Shown here: positions 1 to 10,500 of the stretch, one piece after another
How positions within the stretch are numbered: the stretch's first letter is position 1
Layout: every line of letters begins with the position of its first letter
NCBI GenBank assembly: GCA_937871285.1
Contig: CALMQS010000088.1
Span: 1-64,000 of the forward strand
DNA: 64,000 bases
Source of the DNA: an uncultured Sphingobacteriales bacterium
Lineage (GTDB): Bacteria; Bacteroidota; Bacteroidia; Chitinophagales; Chitinophagaceae
Reading direction: 5' to 3'
Translations under genes and position numbers: made by a program
Notes under the pieces: generated by a model
Seen by the model: only the letters and a program-made list of their open reading frames with translations
What the model was told of the DNA's origin: nothing
The model's database searches: none

Positions 1-99
1 AATTAAAAGCTTTTGAAATGCAGTTGATTATATAGATTATTTGGTTTAATGGATGAAAGAAACGGGGCAGTTGGGAAAAGAGGTAATATTTTCTGCAAA

Positions 100-130
100 T
101 TGGCCTTCCCTGCCGGTTGTTGTAGATTTG
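100..130 (+). promoter_or_regulatory. Bacteroidota-type promoter for the first operon
   Basis: A TTG at 100-102 is followed after 20 nt by TAGATTTG at 123-130. This matches the Bacteroidota -33 TTG / -7 TAnnTTTG layout. Transcription would start near 137, about 10 nt before the ATG at 148. The boxes are read directly; promoter activity is inferred. Confidence 0.5.
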
Positions 131-147
131 CGCTCTGAATACATGGT

Positions 148-537
148 ATGAATGGTTTAAAGATTTTCCTGCCTTCTGTTTTTCTTTTCCTGATACTGAA
201 CGGGCTGTTCGTGCTTTTTCAAAGTTTACTTGTACGCTATGGATTCAGTATAAGTGTGCTGCTGTATGGAAATGTGTTTTTATTCGGGTTAACTATTATT
301 TCAATATTGTTTCAGCAAAAAGCCGCCAAATCTGCTTCAGCGCAGCTTTTTATCCGTTATTTTTATATTTCTTTCCTGGTAAAGCTGGTATTGGTGGCTG
401 TGATGGCTTTGGTATATGCCCAAACGGCCGCTAAGGTAAATAAGGTGTCAATCATTGCCTGCATGCTCTTTTACTTAGTGTATACTTTTCTTGAAATTAG
501 CGTGCTGCTTAAAGCCGGTAAGCAAAAAAATGCGTAA
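148..537 (+). CDS. Small membrane protein, four predicted TM segments
   Basis: A 129-aa hydrophobic protein with about four membrane-spanning stretches (roughly residues 5-27, 34-55, 68-92 and 100-122) and a short basic tail ending in KAGKQKNA. I do not recognise a named family; the size and topology recall small accessory membrane proteins of ATP-synthase loci, but no ATP-synthase genes are visible here. The ATG at 148 follows a good promoter match. The 3' end overlaps the next gene by 8 nt, which suggests a two-gene operon with translational coupling. Confidence 0.7.
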   Translation: MNGLKIFLPSVFLFLILNGLFVLFQSLLVRYGFSISVLLYGNVFLFGLTIISILFQQKAAKSASAQLFIRYFYISFLVKLVLVAVMALVYAQTAAKVNKVSIIACMLFYLVYTFLEISVLLKAGKQKNA

Positions 538-1159
538 AAAACACGAAGCTCCACTTGATACTTTAAATTCCTATTTACCCGTCGGCGCTTACCATACCGT
601 AATGCAGTATCTCGGGCATTATAAAGTGCATCTTACAATTACCAAAGAGCGGAGAAGTGTTCTGGGAGATTACCGGTTCGCTGTTCATGGCAAAAACCAC
701 CGCATTAGTGTAAACGGAAATCTGAATGCATTTGCATTTTTGATCACTTTATTGCATGAACTGGCACACCTTATAGCTTTTGAAAAATATGGGAACCGGA
801 TCGCATCTCATGGCAAAGAGTGGAAGCTGGTGTATGGGGAAATTTTGCAACAATTCCTGTTGCTTGATCTTTTCCCGCCGGATATTGCGAACGAAATAAA
901 AACAACGATGCGTAGCCCGGCGGCTGGCAGTTGCGCGGAAGATGGTTTAATAAGAGTGCTGAGGAAATACGACCGGAAAGGCGATGTTAAAAAACTGGTG
1001 GAAGAAATTGACGTTAACGGGTTGTTCCGAACAGATGATGGCAGGATATTTAAACGGGGCGACCAGTTGCGCAAACGGATCAGGTGTTTAGAAATAAAAA
1101 CGGGCAAAATATATTTATTCAGCCCGGTATATGAGGTAACTCCTGTATCACACCCGTAA
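530..1159 (+). CDS. SprT-like zinc metalloprotein
   Basis: A 209-aa protein with an HELAH zinc-binding signature (about residues 76-80) and a downstream SHGKEW segment (about 93-98) that supplies the third ligand, the arrangement of the SprT/Spartan-like family. Eukaryotic relatives cleave DNA-protein crosslinks; bacterial SprT functions are poorly defined, so the substrate here is unknown. The ATG at 530 was preferred to an upstream in-frame ATG at 491 because the latter adds 13 residues that only read the end of the preceding gene. It overlaps that gene by 8 nt and converges on the lipoprotein gene that follows. Confidence 0.8.
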   Translation: MRKKHEAPLDTLNSYLPVGAYHTVMQYLGHYKVHLTITKERRSVLGDYRFAVHGKNHRISVNGNLNAFAFLITLLHELAHLIAFEKYGNRIASHGKEWKLVYGEILQQFLLLDLFPPDIANEIKTTMRSPAAGSCAEDGLIRVLRKYDRKGDVKKLVEEIDVNGLFRTDDGRIFKRGDQLRKRIRCLEIKTGKIYLFSPVYEVTPVSHP

Positions 1160-1173
1160 ATTTTCGATTATTG

Positions 1174-1641
1174 TTATTGTTTTTGCAGGGTTACAGTATA
1201 AGTGCCGGGAAGCGGAATATCTGTAAGCTCATAAGAAATCTTCAACGTAGTGGTATTTACCTCAACAAGGGTTACAACCAATGGATCGCCGGCTGCTTGT
1301 GTAAACTCAATTTTGGTATCATTATCGGTCAGCTTCCATGTGCCCGATTGAGCAGTGGAAGGATCACATACTACGGCGCCTTCATCAATGGTATAAGTGT
1401 CATTAGCCTTGAGCGTAAAAATATTATCTTTCAGGCATATTATCTGTGGAACAGGAAGCCCTATAACGCTGGTTCCGCCTTCATTTGTCACATCAGATAC
1501 CTTCCATTTATTAGATAACAGCTCTTTTTTAGTTGGTTCTTCTTCTTTATCGGTCTTATCTTTTTTACAGGAAGTAAGTGCAAAAACGGAAATGAAAAGC
1601 AGCAGCAGCGCATATTTTCCGAACAAAAGACAATTTTTCAT
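1174..1641 (-). CDS. Lipocalin-like lipoprotein
   Basis: A 155-aa protein with a lipoprotein signal peptide ending in the lipobox LTSC (Cys about residue 25), then a Lys/Asp/Glu-rich linker and a beta-rich domain. The segments LLSNKWKVSDV and SGTWKLTDNDTKIEF are typical of the lipocalin-like proteins common in Bacteroidota, which form a small outer-membrane-anchored beta barrel. The ligand is unknown. It is convergent with the SprT-like gene, with 14 nt between the stops. Confidence 0.75.
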   Translation of the reverse strand: MKNCLLFGKYALLLLFISVFALTSCKKDKTDKEEEPTKKELLSNKWKVSDVTNEGGTSVIGLPVPQIICLKDNIFTLKANDTYTIDEGAVVCDPSTAQSGTWKLTDNDTKIEFTQAAGDPLVVTLVEVNTTTLKISYELTDIPLPGTYTVTLQKQ

Positions 1642-1725
1642 AAAAAGGTTTTATAATAATTAGCAAAAGCTATAACGTATATGCCTGATCAGGCGTGTAT
1701 AAAGCGTAAAGATAAGACTGTAATA

Positions 1726-1809
1726 TCAGCTCAGCATAGCCATAACCCCATAAAGTATGAAATAACTTATGGCTACAAGGGCGAAGAAAAATTTATCCGC
1801 GTTTTTCAT
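1726..1809 (-). CDS. Possible 27-aa single-pass membrane peptide
   Basis: An ATG-initiated ORF on the minus strand encodes a charged start (MKNADK) followed by one unbroken hydrophobic helix of about 20 residues and a stop. It lies alone in the 347-bp gap 1642-1988. The composition is what a real small membrane protein would show, but a chance ORF cannot be excluded. The rest of the gap holds a 12-bp palindrome (GCCTGATCAGGC, 1683-1694) and nothing else I can name. Confidence 0.3.
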   Translation of the reverse strand: MKNADKFFFALVAISYFILYGVMAMLS

Positions 1810-1988
1810 GTTATTAAGAATTAATATTAAGTAATGTAAACGGTGTGCTTATCCGGATGTTGCACAATTCCTGCAATTTTTTACCTCCCGGGAGTAAAAT
1901 TTTACATTGATCATTCAGAATGATTCATATTTCATGCCAGAGATAAAATATCCCCTGGTTTCCTGTTTTCGGGATAAATAAAAAGGGG

Positions 1989-4007
1989 TTACCTGATGAG
2001 GGTGGTTGTACCTTTCAGATGGAACCTGCGGCCCGTATCTGTGTGTGTGTATTCCAGGGTCCAAACATAAGTGCCGCTTCCCTGCACTTTTCCGTTGATG
2101 GTTCCATCCCATTTTTTTAAACGACCGGTAGTTTCAAATACTTTTTGACCATATAAGTTATACACCCTGAAAATAAGATTGGCAGCTTTATAAGCATTTA
2201 AGGGATAGAGATAATCATTGAGGTTGTCGCCATTAGGCGTAAACGCAGAAGGGATATCAATGTAACAACTGCTTACTAATTTTACTTTTTTAACTATAGT
2301 ATCCATGCAGCCCAGGTTATTGGTAACAATGAGCTGAATAGCATGTTCCTGGTCTGTTAAGGGTGCCTGGTATGACTGAGCCGGTGGAGATTTCAAAAAG
2401 CTGCCTGTGCCGTTTCCAAAGCTCCAGTTCCAGCTTGTGATACTGCCGGTACTGGCATCTTTGTATAGGGTGGTATCCCTTGGACATATAAACTCCGGCG
2501 CTTCGAAATCTGCCTTCAGTTCGTTATCCAAAAAAATATCAGCAGACGCGGTATCGCTGCAAACGCCGTTTGAAACAACAAGTGTTGTATTCTTGTGACC
2601 GAAAACCGGGTACACTTTCTGAAGCTGATTGCTGTTCCCGGAAGTATGGTCATCAAACTGCCAGTTCCATTTATTAACCCCGTTAGCGCCGTTATGGGAA
2701 TAAATAACGGTATCAACTTTACAGCCATATAAAATGGAGTAGTCAAATGCGGCAGAAACAGTATCTTTTGTGATAAAGCTTAAAGCGGCTCCTGCAGGTG
2801 TTTCTTCCCCGCATTCATCAATGATCGTATTGCCATCGCTTCCTTTCCTTAGCATTATGGCATAAGATCCGTTGTGTAATATTGGAGCCGAAAGTTTTAC
2901 ATGAACTACACTGCTCATATTGTTTTCATTGCATTCGCCGGAAGCAGAAGCAATGGCCATAGCGGGAGACCCGTTTATAATAAAATCGCTTCCATTGGGA
3001 GCTATGGAATTACAGCGTATAGGTTTTTTAAACACTAATTGCAGCATATCCGGTGCACAGCCTGGCTTGGTTAAGCTGTCCATAGGAGTAGGTTGCACAG
3101 GCAAAACGCTGAATGGTATGCTTTCGCCTTCTTCAATACCCCTGTCGCAATTATCTAAAAGCGTATTGTTGTCTGAGCCTTTTTTCATGATGATGGAATA
3201 ATTACCGGCAGGCAACGGACTGTTCAGGGTGAGTATAACAGAGTCCATATCAAAGCCTGAAAAACAACCTGCTGCTGATGCTCCAATGACGGAGTAGGCG
3301 GGGTTTGAAACTGAAAAATCGCTTCCATCTGCCGCGAGGGAATTACATCTCATTTTTTTGTTCAGTTTCACAATAACATTGGTGCCATCGCAATATGCTC
3401 TTGCGTCCTGCAGGTGAGGTTCTTTGGGGTCTGTAATGTTAGCGGTACCCCCTGCAAAGTTGAGTTTGTATCCGCTCTGGTTGGTTATGGTAAAATGGCT
3501 TACCAATAAAAGGTACTGGTGTCCTTCAATAAGGGTTGGCATTTTACTTTTATTAGGGTAGTCGAAACCGGCGCAATTGGTAAATGAACCGGCAGCGGAA
3601 GCAGTGCCGGTTGCCCCCGGATGAGCAGACCAGTTGCTGGCTACATATAAACTACGGTTCGTATATACATCAGCGGCATCATGACCGGTTATGTCAAACA
3701 GTTGCCAGTCATAATCGTCAGATTCGGTAAGCGGGGTAATAGTAAACCCAAGCGTGCCGGAAGTAAAGCAGGTGAATTTATACCAGAACGGGTTAAGGTC
3801 TCCGTAAGCGGCATTATCATTTTCGCAGCCGGGAACAGGAATTAAGCGGCCTCCGCAGGCCGGAACGGTTTGTTGGGTAAAAGTAGATGTGCCGCACACC
3901 GGGAATGCGGTACCCGGGTTTTGCCCTAAGTTGATGCAGGGTTGGGCGTAAGCGCTGCTCAGCAGGATGGTACAGACGAAAATAAGAGGAATCGTTTTCC
4001 AACGCAT
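1989..4007 (-). CDS. Secreted T9SS type B sorting-domain protein with PKD-like domains
   Basis: A 672-aa secreted protein. The ATG at 4007 is chosen because it directly starts a signal peptide (MRWKTIPLIFVCTILL, cleaved near AYAQ); the open frame extends 21 codons upstream without a signal. Residues ~25-170 form a beta domain, and two related repeats follow (~180-290 and ~300-400, each with a cysteine-containing SNxxxY/GSDF pattern). Two PKD-like segments (KWNWQFDDHTSG, SWNWSFGNGTGS) come next. The last ~90 residues (AFTPNGDNLNDYLYP ... RVYNLYGQKVFE) are the gliding-motility type B C-terminal domain that targets proteins to the type IX secretion system. It is probably a cell-surface adhesin or matrix protein. 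Confidence 0.85.
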   Translation of the reverse strand: MRWKTIPLIFVCTILLSSAYAQPCINLGQNPGTAFPVCGTSTFTQQTVPACGGRLIPVPGCENDNAAYGDLNPFWYKFTCFTSGTLGFTITPLTESDDYDWQLFDITGHDAADVYTNRSLYVASNWSAHPGATGTASAAGSFTNCAGFDYPNKSKMPTLIEGHQYLLLVSHFTITNQSGYKLNFAGGTANITDPKEPHLQDARAYCDGTNVIVKLNKKMRCNSLAADGSDFSVSNPAYSVIGASAAGCFSGFDMDSVILTLNSPLPAGNYSIIMKKGSDNNTLLDNCDRGIEEGESIPFSVLPVQPTPMDSLTKPGCAPDMLQLVFKKPIRCNSIAPNGSDFIINGSPAMAIASASGECNENNMSSVVHVKLSAPILHNGSYAIMLRKGSDGNTIIDECGEETPAGAALSFITKDTVSAAFDYSILYGCKVDTVIYSHNGANGVNKWNWQFDDHTSGNSNQLQKVYPVFGHKNTTLVVSNGVCSDTASADIFLDNELKADFEAPEFICPRDTTLYKDASTGSITSWNWSFGNGTGSFLKSPPAQSYQAPLTDQEHAIQLIVTNNLGCMDTIVKKVKLVSSCYIDIPSAFTPNGDNLNDYLYPLNAYKAANLIFRVYNLYGQKVFETTGRLKKWDGTINGKVQGSGTYVWTLEYTHTDTGRRFHLKGTTTLIR

Positions 4008-4524
4008 TATCGAAAAATAATGATAATATTTTATAAAGAGATGAGTAATAAATATGAAGAAACGCTGCATCAGCTACTTTTTGAGCAATTATGCAGCTAT
4101 CGTTACAGGTAACAAAACTAAATCCTTCTGTTTTAATTTATGACTGGTAATAAAAAATCATCCAAATTGTTTTTTAACCTGGCACGTGCAAGAAATAAGT
4201 AGTATACTTTTGATAAATGATAAATGGAAGGGCTTTTAATACGCTGGTTCTCAGCATGGGCTTATTTTAGATAAAATTCTTATGTTAAGACATTGTATAA
4301 TCAAAAATACTTTTATACCTTGCAGTCCCTTATTGATGTTGTAAAGTTTACGCTTCGGCATCAAGTTTCTTTCCAATCGTCTTTTGACAAACCTGTTTCC
4401 CGTTTTTTTCGTATAATGAATATGTAAGTAATATTATAGGTATTGTTTTCATAAACACCAATCCTTTCTTCTAAGCCCAATCTCCTCCCTGGAACCTCTA
4501 TACAGTTACAGAAAAAAAATTAAT
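4008..4524. other. Divergent intergenic region between two T9SS cargo genes
   Basis: 517 bp of AT-rich DNA separate the divergently transcribed secreted-protein genes. On the minus strand TAGTTTTG (4120-4113) matches the TAnnTTTG -7 box and would give a leader of about 100 nt for the T9SS type B gene. On the plus strand TACTTTTG (4205-4212) also matches a -7 box, but without a well-spaced TTG. I see no small gene or repeat here. Confidence 0.4.
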
Positions 4525-7500
4525 ATGAACCGATTCGTACGCAATTTAGTCCAGGGTTGTTTGCTGTTATTTATTGTGGGAGCAGGAATAACTTCCTTAC
4601 AGGCACAGTCTTCCGTGTTTAATCCCAGCGATCCTGTTGTAGTATATAACCCCAGTAATCCGCCAACGGAGCCCGTTTTTGGACAACCAGGGAAATGGGT
4701 GAAGAGGAACCGGGTTAACTGGAATACTTCGTCATTTAAAGCTTATATATATAAAGGGGTACCGTTCAGATTAAAATGGCCCAAAAATTATGATGCTTCG
4801 GGAAATACCAAATATCCCTTATTTGTCTTCTTCCATGGCAGGGGCGAATGGGGAAACCTATATGATAATGAATACCAGCTATATCATGGCGGAGAGTTAC
4901 ATAAAAACGCTGTTGATAATGAGCTATATGATGGTTTTCTTTTATATCCGCAATCTACCAATTCAACTGAAACCTGGCTTTCCGAAAAAAGACAGTTTGT
5001 GATGGAACTGGTAGAAAATTTTCTTATCCCTCAGGTTAATATTGACCCTTTTAGGATCACTGTAGACGGGCTTTCAGCAGGCGGGCTTGCTACTTGGAAG
5101 TTTTTTGAGTCGTATCCAAAGCTGGTTGCCGGTTGCCTGCCTATCAGTAATGCCTCCTCAGCCTTTAGCAATATTGTAATAGATAATAAATTTACACCAA
5201 TATGGTTATTCCAGGGTGCCTTGGATGTGAACCCTTCTCCGGTTTCTGCTCAATATCTGCGGAATGTAGCAGAAAATGCCGGGGGAAACTTTACATATAC
5301 GGAATACCCTAATTTAGGACATGGCGCCTGGTATGCTGCCTGGGGTGAGTCGGACTATTTCCCTTTTTTAAGCAGGGCAAATAAAGCCAATCCGTGGCCC
5401 TTATATGGCAGAACGGAATTCTGTAATACAGGACCTGGGGCTATTAATACAACTATTGGTGTTACTGCCGGCTTCAATGAATACCAATGGAGAAAAAACG
5501 GTGAATTGCTGACGGGGGTGGGAACCTCCTCTAATACGCTTACAGTGACTGATATTGGTGTTTATTCCTGCCGTATCCGGAAAGGGACAACCTGGTCGGA
5601 ATGGTCGCCAATACCGGTTGAGATAAAATACAAGACAGTCACTATACCACCTACTATAAAAGTGAGCGGACAGGCAAGTAGAGTATTGCCTGCCCCGGAT
5701 GGAAAAACAACTGTGAGTCTTGAAGTACCATCGGGATATGCTGCTTACAGGTGGGAAAAAGTAGGAAGCTCAAACCCTCTTAGTACAACTAGTATGCTTA
5801 TTGGGGCTACTGCAGGTGATTATAAAGTACAGGTTACGGAACAATTTGGTTGTTCAAGCGCATTTACAGATCTATTTAAGGTCATTAATGCTAATGGTCC
5901 TAATAAACCGGATGTGGCAACCGGACTGATCGCTATCCCTCTTTCCTATACTTCTTTGAAATTGAACTGGAGCAGTAATCCCAACCCAGTGTATCCTCAA
6001 ACCGGTTTTGAGATATACCAGGCAACCCAATCCGGAGGGCCTTATCAATTTGTAAGCCTTGTTAACGGGGATGTGTTTTCATTTGTAAAGGAGGGCTTAA
6101 TTCCGGGAGTTAAATATTACTATATTGTTAGAGCTGTCAATAATACGGCGGCTGCACCGGTTTCAAATGAAGCTTCCGCTACTACGCAAAAAGATACCAA
6201 TCCCCCAACAGCTCCTGGTAATTTGCATATAACAGGCTCAACCAGGAATTATATATCGCTTGCCTGGGGAGAATCAACGGATGATGTGGGTATGAATCAT
6301 TATGAGATTTATGTCAATGGCATCAAATCTTATGTTACTTCGGAGACTGAGTATACGGTATATGGTTTGGAGTATGGTAAGTCATATAACTTTACCATTA
6401 AAGCAGTTGATATTGCCGGTAACAAATCTGCGCCCAGCAACCAGGTAACTGCTCAGCCCCTGGCTAAAGGTTTAACTTTTAAACATTATACAGGTAGCTG
6501 GGATAATTTGCCGGACTTTAACTTACTTACACCCATTTCAACCGGCGTGGTGCCTAATGTAACGCTTGAAAATGCCAGCCAGGCAGAGAATTACGCTTTC
6601 CTGTGGGAGGGTTTTATCCGTATCCCCACAGACGGATACTATGTTTTCAGCAGCACTTCGGATGATGGCAGTAAAGTATACCTCGATCTTAATAGCAGCC
6701 ATACTTCCTCTCCTTATAGTCATACGGCAACGGCGCAGGTGAATAACGACGGACTCCATGGCTCTCAGACTGTAAACAGTTCGCGAATTTCACTTTCGGC
6801 CGGGGTATATCCGATAGCGATAACTTTCTTTCAAAAAGGAGGAGGCGCAAATATGGGAATATCCTGGAGGAGAGTTAATCAGAATGGCACTAACACTTTT
6901 TGGTCGGGTGCAGTTCCGGATTCTGCTTTTGTAGATCCTCTTCCGCCTCCTTCAGGCACGGTTCCTGCAAAGGCATCAAACCTTACCGCTACAGCGGTTT
7001 CCTTTAAAAGAATTAACCTTACATGGAGCGACAACAGCAATAATGAGACATCTTTTGAACTATACCGATCCGCAAACCCTTTGGATGGCTTTATCACTGT
7101 TGGAGTATTACCTGCCAATACCACCAGCTTTGCAGATACATTAGTTGAACCTTCTACCACTTATTATTATAAGGTGAGGGCGATCAATCAGTATGGAGAA
7201 TCTCCTTTTGATAAAGTAGGACCGGGCGTGGATTATGCTTATTACGAAAGAACGGGCATGTCGGTAGTGCCTGATTTCAGTTCAATGAATCCGCTTAAAA
7301 CGGGCAGGGTAAATACATTTGGATTGGGAATGCAATTAAGAGGAGATAATTTCGCGTTAAAGTTTGAAGGGTTTATTACAGTACCTACTACGGGAAGCTA
7401 TACTTTCTATCTCAAATCTGATGACGGATCAAGGTTATACATCAATAACAATCAGGTGGTAAACAATGACGGACTACACGATGCTTCTGGCGAAGCAAGC

Positions 7501-10500
7501 GGCTCAGTTCAGTTAGATGCAGGCACATACCCGATAAGAGTTACCTTTTTTGAGGCAACAGGGGGTGAGGCCCTAACCGTAAGTTATCAGGGACCGGGTA
7601 TTAATAAGCAAACAATACCGGGCAATGTTTTGGGAGATATACTGGCAAACGCAACTACGCTTGCTGCCCCGCCTGCACCTGTAGCTCCGGGTAGCTTAAT
7701 TGCTGTTGCAGCCAGCAGTTCTATCATTAAAACCGGCTGGGTAAATAACGCAACAAATGCCACAGGTGTTGAATTATACCGTTCCTATAATGGAAATACC
7801 GATTATGTATTATTGGCGGCATTACCTCCCAGCACAACATCTTATAATGATACGGCTTTGTATCCGGCTTCCCTGTTTTACTATAAAGTAAGAGCGGTTG
7901 GGGATGGTGGTAATTCAGATTATAGTAACGAAGTAAGTGCCCAAACCCGGGGGGCTGTTCCCTCTATACTACCAATAGGAAATGTATACATGCGATTTAA
8001 CAGTACCGTAGTGTTACCCATAGAAGCGGTATCAGCGTCCCCAACTACTATTACACTGCAGGTAAGTAATCTTCCTCCTGGCTTTGCCCAATTCCAACAA
8101 ACAGGAAATGGTAAGGGAACCATCACTTTTACGCCTTCAGAAAGTGATCAGCGCGTTTATAATAATATTATTGTAACAGCCAGCAATCCTCAAAATGATA
8201 TTAATACGGTCAAATTCAATGTTACGGTTAACGGTAATTATGTTCCGGTTCTCAATAATATATCCAATATATCAATTAATGAAATGCAGACAACTCAGGT
8301 AAGTCTGTCTGCCACTGACCAGGATGCCAGTGATTATCTGAGCTGGACATTTACAGGGTTGCCAGGATTTGCAACAGTTTTACCTGCAAACCGCAACGCC
8401 TCTATAACTATTGCACCAAAATATGGGGATGCTGGTGTTTATAATATAAAGGCAACTGTTAACGATGGCCGAAATGGTAAGGATACGGCACTCTTTAAAA
8501 TTACCATAGCACATGCGAATGTCACTAATCCCAACGATGGAACCGCACCTATTAAACCCGGTAATGTAACTGCTCAGTTTGTCAGCAATGATAATGCAGT
8601 TAAAGTCTCATGGACCAATATGGCTTACAATGCGGCAGGATTTGAAATTTACCGTTCAACATCACTAACCGGGTATTATACCATACTAAATCCCGGAGCT
8701 GCGAATAAGGATTCAACTACATATCACGATTATACCGCAACAGGTAATAATACATACTTCTATGTTGTTCGGGCTATAAACCCTAATGGTGGTAACAATT
8801 CGGCAATTGTTAAGATCATAACACCCAACACAGCCCCGATAATTAATGCTAACGATATCTACATTAGAGGCGGCAATACAAATAATGTAAGTATTGCAGC
8901 TATAGATGATCCTGGAGATATAATAACGCTTGCAATATCGAATATGCCCCCGTTTATATCATTTACAGATAACGGTAACGGCAATGGTACAATTCACCTT
9001 TCTCCAACCGGCGCACATATAGGTACCTATGAAATATCTGTTAAAGCAAGCGATCATTATGGAGCAACCGCTGTTAAACCAATAAAGATCGTTGTTACGG
9101 ATAAGTATATAACTTCTATATATGTAAATTTTAATAACCAGGATTACCCGGTTAGTTTTATGCCATGGAATAGTTTTAATGCTGTACAGACGGGAACCAC
9201 ATCGGTTACCGCGGGTACTAAAATCTCAAATCTTAAAGAAGAAACCGGGGTGGGCACCACAACGAGTGTTCAGTTACTTGAAAAATGGGCGCAACATTAC
9301 GAGGGGGTAGTTACCGGCAATAATTCGGGGGCTTTTCCAGATAGTATAATGATGAGCGGGTATTATTTTGCCACAAGTTCTTCTCCTTTGAAAACCGTAA
9401 GAGTAGCGGGTTTAAATAGCAGTAAAAAATATAACCTGGTTTTTTTCGGTAGCAGGAATTATTCAAAGACTCAGTTAACCCATTTCACAGCAGGCGGTCA
9501 AACCGTTTCACTTGAGACAACTGGTAACAGTACTAATACCGTGCAAATTAATAGCATAGTTCCTAATCAGGGTGTTATTGATGTAGCTATTACTGGAGAA
9601 GCAGGTAGATATGCTGTTATTAATGCTATGGTAATTCAGGAATATGATGCTACAGTATTCCTTCCTCCTTTTAATCTTAATATGGACAAAAGCACCAGAA
9701 GTTCCATAAGCCTCTCATGGAAAAGTAACGCAACGAATGTTACCGCTTTTGAAGTTTGGCGGTCAGATGCTCCAACGGGCACATATGAAAAACTGCCGGG
9801 TACTATACCGGGTAATGTATTTACATATACCAACGGCGGGTTAACTGCAGGCGCGATTTATTATTATAAAGTGAGGGCTGTTTCAGGATCTGCTTATTCG
9901 GACTTTAGTGATTATATCAGCGCTACTACAATAAAGTATGAGGTTAATATTAATCTGAATGACGGAATAGCCCCCCAGCCTCTCCCGTGGAATAATACAG
10001 ATTTAGTTTACAATGGATATACGCTTACAAATTTGGTCAACGACAATAACCTGCCTACAGGGATTAACTTTACTATTTTAGAAAATTTTAGCGGATTTAA
10101 TAACTGGGGAATGATTACGGGGAATAATTCAGGAGTTGTTCCTGACAATGTGATGAGGGAGTTTTATTATTCGCTATACGCTGAAAGTGCACGGTTAATG
10201 ATAGACGGGCTGAGTTTTGGCAATAGGTATAACTTTGTTTTCTATGGAAACTGTGACAACAGGTTAGGAATTCCTTTAATTAGTGAATACACCATAGGAG
10301 AAAAAACAGTGACATTGAATGCGGTGAATAATACGCAAAATACGGTTCAGATAAATGATGTGGAGCCGGATGCCCAGGGAAGAGTGTTCATAACGTTTAA
10401 AACACCTGCCCCGGGAGGAATCGCAATTATGAATAGCATTTCTATTCAGTCCGTACCTCTAAGTGCACAGCAAAGTGGAGGAGGATCGTCTCCGCGTAAA

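Noticed and set aside
4384..4425. TTGACA followed by TATAAT upstream of the 2,103-aa gene, like an E. coli sigma-70 promoter
   Set aside because: The spacer is about 22 nt, too long, and Bacteroidota promoters use TTG/TAnnTTTG instead.
6466..10400. Internal similarity within the 2,103-aa gene as possible recent DNA duplication
   Set aside because: The repeats are PA14, FnIII and malectin-like protein domains that have diverged at the DNA level; normal modular architecture.
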